DNA from: Effrenium voratum
Taxonomy: Eukaryota; Sar; Dinophyceae; Suessiales; Symbiodiniaceae
Assembly (NCBI GenBank): GCA_963377175.1
Contig: CAUJNA010001001.1
Span: forward strand, 209,050 to 273,049
Direction: 5' to 3'
DNA length: 64,000 bases
Part shown: piece by piece, positions 56,363 to 64,000 of the stretch
How the letters are laid out: every line of letters begins with the position of its first letter
How positions within the stretch are numbered: position 1 is the stretch's first letter
Translations under genes and position numbers: made by a program
The notes under the pieces: generated by a model
What the model was told of the DNA's origin: nothing
Seen by the model: only the letters and a program-made list of their open reading frames with translations
Databases searched by the model: none

Positions 56363-57130
56363 GCCAAACTTGTTGAGTCGATTCGGATTCGTCGGAGTCG
56401 CATCGAAACTTTTGGAGTCGGATTCAAGCGAAAAGTTGTGTCTCAACGATGTATAGTGCGTAGATTTAATGTGAAACAAAGCTGAAGACTTTTGGAATAT
56501 GTTGGAGAACGCCAGATGGGCCAAGACACGTTGGAATTGTGGAAACTTACGGTGTCACTGGACAACTGCGGATTAGAATCGGACTGGAAACCCTGGTTGT
56601 CTCTTTTTGAAGGGAAGGCTGTTAACAACAGTTTCAATCACGGCTACTCCAAGATTTGCCAAGTTGCTTGGCCTTGGTTTACCCAGACCAAATCCATGGA
56701 GGTGCATACCCCGCATAGGCAACGCATTCGGCGGGGTTGGAGCCTGTTGGGGGGCCTCAGGAGATGATGAACTCCTTGCCCAAGGTGCTACCATGCACCT
56801 CGGAACTGGCTGGGGGAGGGGCTGCCAAATATATTGCGTGTACCCTTTTCGGGTTGGTTTGAAGGGAAACTATAAGAAACAACCACCATTTCGGCGTCTA
56901 TTTTCCCAAGGATTGAGGTTCGGGCAAGTGCATAAAGAGGCTCCTCTACGATCATTTTGTCGGACTCTGTGTTTTGGAGAGGGCCGAGGTTTGGATGTAC
57001 CGAGTAATTACCTGGACAGCTTATGCCTGAAGGACGGCTCCGTTTTTGGGCTTGGCTGCGCGAACATTTCATCTCCCTCACTTGGAACCTGACAGGGTGG
57101 TCGAACGTCAGGTTCCATGTTAACTGGGGT

Positions 57131-57262
57131 CAACTTGCGGCAAAAGGGATACCCTCCCACCGATTCCATGGAAGTGCACAGACCATTTTATAGAAAGACG
57201 GCTTTCCTCTTGGAAAGGGGGTGGGTTGTGCACTTCTATGTTAGTTGGTGGGAGGGTATCTG
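57131..57262. repeat. Long imperfect inverted repeat in sulfhydryl oxidase intron
   Basis: GATACCCTCCCACCGATTCC and GGAAGTGCACAGA in the left arm face TGTGCACTTC and TTGGTGGGAGGGTATC in the right arm. An inner AAGACGGCTTTCCTCTTGGA block separates them. It ends about 110 bases before the CxxC exon. Confidence 0.65.
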
Positions 57263-57372
57263 GCTTTTTTCTCATTCTTCGGGCGAAGGCCTGCTACAGG
57301 GGTAAACTTTCCATGTCAGTTGGAAGGGGATCTGGGCAACCGATTTGCCTCGGGCGCTCGCGAAGGCAGCAG

Positions 57373-57420
57373 CTGTGGGGACCATCTCCGGCAGCACCTC
57401 CAGGATGACCCGCCACTCGC
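57373..57420 (+). CDS. Probable sulfhydryl oxidase exon with second Cys of CxxC
   Basis: After cagcag the frame reads CGDHLRQHLQDDPPL. In Erv1/Alr and QSOX proteins the redox CxxC is followed by x-H-x-x-x-x-L/H and a P a few residues on, so this C would be the second cysteine. The first must come from an unseen upstream exon. Two other frames are open here, so assignment leans on its neighbours. Confidence 0.4.
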
Positions 57421-58337
57421 ACAGCTCCATCCGCGCTGCAGTCCCCGAGCTCCGTTTCGGACTTTTGCCGCTGTTTGGGTTTGGACCATTTTAGGGGTAA
57501 ACAAAACCGGTTGGCCTTTTGTAGCACTGTGGGTGGTAGCACTCGGCTTAACGGTCCTAACAAGGCTCAAGATACAAACGGTCAGTCCCTTGCTCTTTGG
57601 AGCTGATTCTCGTGTAACATGGCCAAACCCCCTAGGCAATGAGGGATTTCAAAAGATAGATGATTGGAACCCCAGCTGACCCATCGCCTCGTGGTTTAGA
57701 AGTTTAGGGGATCCATGGTCTCCCAAAGCCTTACTTGGTGATTCCCAGCAAGAAATCCTTTGGCAAGGCTCTTGGTTTCGGTGGGAGGTATAGCTATGCC
57801 TCAATATGTAAACCTTGCCATTTTAGTAGAACCAGTGGTCAAAGGGTTTTGGGCGCCAAGACATGTAATTCGTGACGTGGGCATGCATTACCAGACTGCC
57901 AAGTTTGTGGCGGCTTTGACAACTTGGGGGAGAAACCACGGTCCTGAACTTGGATCCGCATCCGACTCTGATTTCAGATGTCGGAATTCTGACGTTTCCA
58001 GAACAAAGAGACTACGGACACGGGGACGGTCGTGGGTCTGTGTGGTTGCACCACTTTGGGGATGTCCAAGGGGCCTTCAGCTTGCCAGGCTCTTTCGGGC
58101 TGCAGAAGATGAGGTTGTGAGCCTTGATTCGTTAAGGGACACAAGCAACAATTTATGTTTTATAGCTACAAACTACCTCGAGCCCACCAACATTCTAGAG
58201 GAAAATGGTCTTCCAGGACCCTCCCCTCTCTGTGACGTTACATGTTTCTGGGGGGGTGATCTCACTTGCCCGAAGCGAAACCATTTTTAGTGGCCCGAAA
58301 TGGTTACTCTTGTATTTCCCTTTGGGCAACTGAGATA

Positions 58338-58430
58338 CCGTGGATGGACGAAATCCTGCACCAGTGAGGGTGGTTGAAGCCCTATAAATATTGGAGGAAC
58401 CCGCTTGCCAACTGGTGCGAAGCGGATTTT
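58338..58430. repeat. Hairpin element family B, diverged copy
   Basis: Left arm CCGTGGATGGACGAAATCC is intact; the right arm GCGAAGCGGATTTTGTGGG is degraded. It ends just upstream of the third sulfhydryl oxidase exon. Confidence 0.65.
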
Positions 58431-58451
58431 GTGGGTAATTTGTACGGGAGT

Positions 58452-58568
58452 CATCCGATGGATTTTTCCGGTGCCGGGCGGCCGGGCGACGCACCATTTT
58501 TGAGGGTGGCGCCCCATCTGGGCACCCGCGACGACTTGGAGCACTGGCTTGTCCGCCTTCACAACACG
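58452..58568 (+). CDS. Probable sulfhydryl oxidase exon with WLxxxHN motif
   Basis: The frame ends APHLGTRDDLEHWLVRLHNT before a GC donor at 58569, phase 0. S/T-R-x-x-L-x-x-W-L-x-x-x-H-N is the most conserved FAD-contacting stretch of Erv1/Alr/QSOX proteins; the next exon should begin V-N-x-x-L-G-K. The 5' border may be nearer 58505. Residues before the motif (HPMDFSGAGRPGDAPF) are unusual for the family. With exons at 56.2 and 57.4 kb this makes a coherent gene on the + strand. Confidence 0.6.
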
Positions 58569-59494
58569 GCCGGATGGGGGGGGGGGGATGGGATGGGATG
58601 TGTCGCAGGAATACTAGGGTACCTTGCACAAGGGGGGGTTCTTTTCTTGATCAAGAGGAAGCCAACCATTTTTTGGTCCCCAATTTTGAGACAACCCCAC
58701 ATGCTCACGTATGTGTCAAAATAACTCAAACCAGGGAACTTTCTCTTGAAAGTGTTTGGTGTGACAGAAATCTCCCCACGTGAATCATGTGCAAAACAGC
58801 GTCCCTCCCAAAGAGTTATATCCCCAACTGTCTTCTATGCTGGCTTGCTAGTGACTAGCGGGGGATGACCTGGCGTCGAGCCATACCACTGAAGCAAGAC
58901 TCAAGCAACACTCAAGCACTTCGATTTGAGACACCCGGTGAATTCTCCTGCCGTTCGGCAGTTTGGCATGAGCTCTTGCGGCAGGATGCCTTTGTCTCAG
59001 AAAGCCAAAGCGGACAATCTATGCCAAGACCGCCAATATTGAGATGGAATGGGCAGGCAGCTTTTTGAGATGATGAAAGCCGTTTCCTAGAGAGCCTTCT
59101 TGTTTTCCTCCGTGATTGGAAAGACGATTGGTGTTCTAGCTTCCACCAAACACCTCCATGAGGTGACGTTCTCTTTCTCCATCCTCCATGTTCCAAGTGT
59201 CCTTTACAGATGACTCCGGTTGAACACGGCGCCTTTTTTTTCTTTTTTTTTTCTGGTTTCTATCCACCAGAAAACCCACACATTCTGCAGAACCCGAGTC
59301 GGTGCTCCAAAGGGACACCCGCGAGGTGAACTCGGACACCGGGAAGGCGCCCGTACCGGAGGCGGAGGCGGGTTTCGCACCAGCTAAAACCGGAGGGATT
59401 CAAGGCGGAGGGGTTCAAAGTGGTGAATCCGAAACGGAGTTTGTCCATCCACAGTCTGACATGAAACAAGCAGCATATGATGAAATATGCTAAT

Positions 59495-59830
59495 GACAAT
59501 GACAGTGATCTGATATGATATGGCTATGATATGAGTCATGATGGAACGTGGCATGATATGATATGATAGTAATCTGTCATGATATAATTTGACATGATAG
59601 CCTCTGATATGATGTGATCTGATGTGATGTGATTTGATATCATGTGGTTATTATGAACAGTACTATATATGATGCAGGGTGTATGATACAGGATACGAAA
59701 TACATGGTGCATGACATGGCATGCTAGTGCTAATCACAAGGCTAATGCTAATGCGAATGATAATGATCATGATATCATCTAACATGATATATGATATGAT
59801 ACGGCGTGCAATTTTATGAGATGAGATGAC
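59495..59830. repeat. Degenerate ATGAT/TGATATGA array
   Basis: Over about 335 bp nearly every base falls in TGATATG, GATGTGAT or TAATGCTAATG variants. No reading frame on either strand is continuous. Clearly different in composition from its flanks. Confidence 0.85.
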
Positions 59831-59937
59831 ATGACACTATTCTATATTGGGATTCACAGAGGTAAGCAGAAAGTAGCACTGATGTTCCTGATGTAGCTTG
59901 CATGAATCATGCGCACCATGATGCCTCAAAACTGTGA

Positions 59938-60034
59938 TATGGCTGTGGCTCAAAAAAGTGGTACCAAAATGGCACATTGGTAAATGGAACCAAAGACTAA
60001 AACCCACGCAGTTTAATTTTCAGCCATACCCATA
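59938..60034. repeat. Family D-like element; sister copy at 8033-8112
   Basis: ATGGCTGTGGCTCAAAAAAG at the left, then ATGGCACATTGGTAAATGGA and a right end TTTTCAGCCATAC. The segment 8033-8112 shares the first 80 bases. It marks the 3' limit of the amine oxidase exon ending near 8031. Confidence 0.55.
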
Positions 60035-60396
60035 TAAGAATTTTCTGCCAGGCCAGATCGAGTGTTGAACATTTCCCCCCCCTTTTGATCAGGCCGACTG
60101 GCACCTTCAAAATGTAATCATGCATTTGAGAGGCCCAACAACAAACAAAGTCATACGGTTTTGTTCAGCTGAAGTGAGGGAATTTAGAAGTTACATTTCA
60201 GAGATCCTGCTTCCACAAGGGCTGACTTTCCCACAACAAAAATAGGAGCGAAGCCAGAAATGTTCACAAAAACCGGCCTCACTAGAAACTTCCCACAAGG
60301 AAGCGGGCGGACTCACATGTTCCACAGAAACTTGGGGGCAAAAAAAATAGTTTCCCCAAAAGCCAAAAGACGCCATGGTTTTCCCACACCTTTCAG

Positions 60397-60472
60397 GCCA
60401 TGGCCGGCATCCAGAAGATGTGCGCGTGCGACAATGCTCAGGCCTTCCAGTCGGGACTCGCATGGAGAAAAG
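60397..60472 (+). CDS. Candidate exon, unidentified gene
   Basis: After tttcag, phase 0: AMAGIQKMCACDNAQAFQSG then LAWRK, to a GT at 60473. CxC pair and small residues; not recognised. It is followed at once by a GGTTTTATCC array. Confidence 0.45.
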
Positions 60473-60493
60473 GTTGAATGGTTTGCAGGATGT

Positions 60494-60606
60494 CATTTGG
60501 TTTTATCCGGTTGTTTATCCGGTTTTATCCGGTTTTATTGGGTTTTATTGGGTTTTATTGGGTTTTTATTCGGTGTTATTCAGTGTTATTCGGTTTTATC
60601 CGGTTT
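60494..60606. repeat. 10-bp GGTTTTATYC tandem array
   Basis: About eleven units of GGTTTTATCC, GGTTTTATTG and GGTGTTATTC. It fills most of the gap between two candidate exons (60472 and 60613), so an intron here would consist almost only of this repeat. Confidence 0.85.
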
Positions 60607-60612
60607 TGCAAG

Positions 60613-60709
60613 TGTTCAAAGGCAACTCGGGCCGCTGCATGAGGTCTCCGCACGTTTTCCTGTGCCCAAGGTCGAGGATGTCCAGGTTGAAAAGGGTCCA
60701 GCGCCAGAG
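60613..60709 (+). CDS. Candidate exon, unidentified gene
   Basis: After gcaag: VQRQLGPLHEVSARFPVPKV then EDVQVEKGPAPE, to a GT at 60710, phase 0. Acidic and proline-bearing; not recognised. Confidence 0.45.
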
Positions 60710-61348
60710 GTATTTTAGAAGGCATCTGAGTTTCTTTGGGGGCGGTTTCTTCCTCAAACCTCCATGCTCACCGCTGGTAAGTATATGAGGAAAACAAAGC
60801 AATTCTCCAGATTCAGCATCTGGGCCTTCTACCTATGGGTCCCCCACTTTCCTACTGCAACCTCCCTTGGCCGTGCTTCCCCACTACAAGACCCAACAAG
60901 CCTTAATAAGGAGGACCCCAGGGGAGAGGGGGGGGTGAGGGGACAGGGGCTTAGGGGAAAGAGCGGGGGTGTTAAAATCCTATGACACGTTGAAAGTCCG
61001 GGCATGGATCCGGATTCATTGTGTTTGAATTCGTTCAACTGTAAGGTTCGGTGAAGTCGGGAAGTGGATTCCCATTAATCCAGGGTTTACCCCCAGTTCC
61101 CAATCCGAAACAGCCATTAACTATAGCGGCGATTCGCAGACACAACGAGAGATCACCTATGAAGATGCCTGCCCCTTGAAATGTAGGTGTTTCTTCAAAC
61201 ATTGTGAAGCAAACTGGTAGTTGGAATGGAGCCAAGGAGCTGGGGGTATCCAAAGTTGCTCTTAAGGAAGCTAAGGAGCTACCAGGAGTTCAAGGACCTG
61301 GGAGCTCCCCAGATCCCATGTGCTGCATCTTCGGGCCCTTTTTGCCAG

Positions 61349-61435
61349 GAGACCTTGCCGACGGCGGCCACCGCCACTATGGCCTCGATGCAGCCCCTGG
61401 CGTTCCTCAGGCGGAGCTTTTTCGCACCAAGACGG
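61349..61435 (+). CDS. Candidate exon, unidentified gene
   Basis: After tgccag: DLADGGHRHYGLDAAPGVPQ then AELFRTK, to a GT at 61436. A family A introner begins 54 bases downstream. Another frame is also open. Not recognised. Confidence 0.4.
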
Positions 61436-61489
61436 GTCTTGGGGAGCTATCCCCGTTGCCCAGTGGCGACCGCTTTTTTCGTTTTTTTG

Positions 61490-61601
61490 CTAGGTCCCCC
61501 AGTAGTGCCCTTTTACCCTTTCTTGGGGGAGGGTTCCCCTACTAAAATAGACTACAGAAAAAAGGGTACCCTTATTCTAACCTCTCTACTGGAGGACCTA
61601 G
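61490..61601. repeat. Introner-like element family A, complete copy
   Basis: A 112-bp copy with both 16-bp inverted ends intact, lying about 55 bases downstream of a candidate exon. Very similar to the 42137 copy through the core, so a recent amplification. Confidence 0.8.
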
Positions 61602-62487
61602 TTTGGGAAAGTGTCGCAGGTCAGCTAGCTGGCTGCCACTCCCAAGATGCCAAACTTGAAACCCTTGATCGAGCTCACTATTCATGCAACGGAATCCTTG
61701 GTGTCCGCCAAGACGCTTTTTCGATGTTGCAAGTATGCGTTCAATAAAAAAACATGTTGTGGCCCTCACCGCTCTTTTTACGTGACGTGGCTTTGCCAAT
61801 GCTGGGGTTGGGCAACCGGGGTTCGTGGGCCGACGCAAGCTGACCACATGCTCCTGTCCCTTTTGATTTAGTTCATGCTTTTTCCCTCCCCTAAGCGGGA
61901 AGGCTTGAAATTTGGCTGTGGCCCGGATTTTGGCTCCACTCACTCCAATTGGCAATGCGGCTGAACCAACCAAAGAAGGATGCCCTTTTTTTTTGCCAGG
62001 GGCACTGGGCATCTGAGCTATTGGTTGAATCTTTAGCCTTTAACTTTGGCACTCTTTTTTGAATCTTTAGCTATTGGTTGAACCTTTGGCACTCTTTTTT
62101 GGGGAAGGGATGATTTGCCCAACCGGCAAACCGCTTGGAATTTGAACTCAGGGGGACTTGGGGAAGCCGGCCGAAGCCGGCCAAAATCGATCGCAGGCCT
62201 TGCCTTGGCCGCGAGAAATCCCAGGCACAGGGCCAGTGACCGAGCCTTTAAAAGGCCCCCTTGGGGGGGGCCGTCTTTTTTGTGAGGGTGCCTATTTTTG
62301 GGTTTTGAGGTGGGAAATCCAATAGGGGTGAGCGGTTCGCATATTGCTGCAGAGGTAACATCTAGTCTTGCCTTGTAATACTCCATGAAGGTACGGAACG
62401 TGTTTTCTTGGGCCAGCGATGCTGTTGCCCTCGTATTTTTGCCAGCAAGCCAAAACCTAGCTACAGTTGTTTCGTTGTTTCCCATAG

Positions 62488-62537
62488 GTTCCCTGTTAGC
62501 CATGAGCAACCAGACACTTGCTCCCTGGTTGGCCCAA
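62488..62537 (+). CDS. Candidate 50-nt exon with consensus borders
   Basis: A T-rich tract and cccatag lead into SLLAMSNQTLAPWLAQ, followed by a perfect GTGAGT donor at 62538. Family unknown, but the signals are among the best in the window. Confidence 0.45.
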
Positions 62538-63313
62538 GTGAGTAACCCCGACGCTCGCCAAAGGAATCGGCAAACCTTCTGGTGGACTGCTTTGAGACCT
62601 TATCCATTCATCCTGGGGCGGCTGTAACGCCGCCACCCAAGCCACCCGCAGAGGCATACCCTTTTAGTGGTCATGTGGCTCAAAAAAGTCTCCTGGATAC
62701 CCCTAAGGGTTTTCGGCGTGGACACCCCAATCACATTTCAAGCACGGCGTCGAGGCAAGCACCTTGCAGTCGTCGTCCGATGGAAGACATTACTTGGAGT
62801 GACTACTTCAAGTGAGCAAGCCATTGTCTTTGAAGCACAGAGCACCAGGCTCAGTTGAACCAAACTCAGTTGCCCAAAACGGATCGGCCTTTTGCCTTTT
62901 GGTTCTTGTTGGTTCTCCCTTTTTGGCCTACTTATAGTCAAGGTCCAAAAGAGACAACATACCATCCCCCCATACCCTCCCAGAAAGCCTCGATCTAGAC
63001 CCTTCGATCCGAGTTTCCCGCCCGGTGTCCTGACAAGCGCCCTCCACATTGATTCCATCTCCCCGTTTTCGAGGGAAGCCTTGAAACTAAAAGGACCATG
63101 GCTGGCGACTAGCGGCTATCCTGGTGCATTGGTTTAAACATATTGCGTTGTTGTTTAGGAGACCTCTCCAAAATGGGTGGGAACTCCGGGATTTTGGCGG
63201 CCCCCCCGACCCCCCGCGGGTTGTCCTTTTGGTTCCCCTTTGAAACACCACCCCAACAAAACCCGGGAACCCGCCTCCCAACTGGGCCCAACTCTGAAAC
63301 CGCCTCACCGCAG

Positions 63314-63351
63314 GTGGCGGTTGCGAGGCCTGAGAGCTGGCGCGACTTCGT
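63314..63351 (+). CDS. Candidate 38-nt exon with consensus borders
   Basis: From caccgcag to a GTAAGC donor at 63352: VAVARPESWRDF. Too short to assign. Confidence 0.4.
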
Positions 63352-64000
63352 GTAAGCCGGTGACTGGGGGACCTCAGATACTTTCAGGTGTTTTGGCTTT
63401 GATCGGAAAAAGGTGCGGTATGCGGCCAAGGTGCGTTTGGGATGCTGAAAGCGACACGGTCTGCGAGATTATCATAATGCGAAAGATGCAGATCCCTGAA
63501 AGATGTGCGGGTCACGTTCGATTTGGTGGCTGTCATTCGCCCAGGCGTGATTCTTCTTAAACTGCGATGCTCGTAATTTGGAACAGCCAGCAGGGCTAAG
63601 CATCAGGGCCCGCCTCCGCAAAGGATCGATCCGAACCCTTCGACCACCCGTAAGAGTCTCACTCAGTTCGAAGGAGCTTCTCTTGGCCGCTCAGTGGGCA
63701 AGCCAAAGCGGCGGGGGGGGGGGGGGGGGGGATGTTTTTTTGGGTTTTCGTAGCCAGCATCTCAATCCGCTTGCCTCGGGTTTGGTTGCCTCAGGTCTCT
63801 CCCGCAGCTTTCTCGCGGACGTCTTTCGGCCTTATTCAGAGGGGGCCGCTTTCTTTTTGGCACTGCCGGTGTCATAGGTGCAAACATGGGGCCCCTTTTA
63901 GGGCGGCTCTTCTGCTTTTTATTTTTGAATTGGTACTCCCTTTTTTGAGTTGGGTTTTGAGGGAAGCCAAAAGGATAACTGCCGTTGTGGGCCCAAATCC

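Larger units (their letters stand above)
58569..60396. other. Noncoding stretch, 58.6-60.4 kb
   Basis: Holds a poly-G run (58577-58587), a half family B arm (59440-59461), the ATGAT array and a family D-like element. A GC-rich patch near 59330-59380 is ambiguous and not called. The expected last sulfhydryl oxidase exon (VNxxLGK) was not found here. Confidence 0.4.
60710..64000. other. Introns/intergenic DNA at the window end
   Basis: Besides the short exons listed, it contains a family A introner, tandem TTTAGCTATTGGTTGAA text (62025-62100), a TTGCCCAAAA-type element (62869-62960), a poly-G run (63711-63731) and a weak island 63807-63850 (FLADVFRPYSEGA). No gene can be completed within the window. 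Confidence 0.4.

Overview
This window looks like nuclear DNA of a dinoflagellate. The evidence comes from the sequence itself. (1) At 44496-44517 there is a 22-base string that matches the dinoflagellate trans-spliced leader at 21 of 22 positions. (2) A flavin amine oxidase gene can be followed through about 14 short exons whose reading phases mostly join. At least six of its introns need a GC donor paired with an AG acceptor, a known dinoflagellate habit. (3) Several short hairpin or terminal-inverted-repeat families recur dozens of times, nearly always between exons, as expected of introner elements or MITEs. (4) Every recognisable exon is on the + strand. No bacterial-type gene, operon, CRISPR array, rRNA or tRNA was found. 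All family assignments rest on motif reading by eye; no alignment or database search was run.

Layout. 1-4.6 kb: mostly noncoding, with one candidate exon (1576-1643) of an upstream gene and two local repeat arrays. 4.66-15.24 kb, possibly to 16.8 kb: the flavin amine oxidase gene, from a GGGLSG dinucleotide-binding start to the C-terminal AGTETSERHGG motif. 16.2-17.4 kb: a pyrimidine-rich 36-bp minisatellite, a ~195-bp pure TG tract and an AT-rich patch. 18-44 kb: a series of GC-rich, splice-bounded candidate exons of one or more unidentified + strand genes, one every 1-2 kb, separated by introns full of introner families. 44.5-46.5 kb: a decayed intronless retrocopy that starts with the relict spliced leader. 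46.5-50.6 kb: little of note. 50.7-54 kb: exons of a probable ryanodine/IP3-receptor-like protein (a MIR-type motif at 51165-51262), then large (AGCA)n, (TG)n and (TTTG)n tracts. 56.2-58.6 kb: three exons of a probable Erv1/Alr-type FAD sulfhydryl oxidase. 58.6-64 kb: a degenerate ATGAT array, a decamer array and further short candidate exons of unknown genes.

The recognisable genes are an FAD amine oxidase, an FAD thiol oxidase and a calcium-channel-like fragment. They are not known to work in one pathway, and their adjacency on one strand is the usual unidirectional arrangement of dinoflagellate genes. Most frames of 60-250 codons in the window are simple-repeat translations or chance frames in introns, and were left out. 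Exon boundaries are phase-checked where stated and otherwise approximate.
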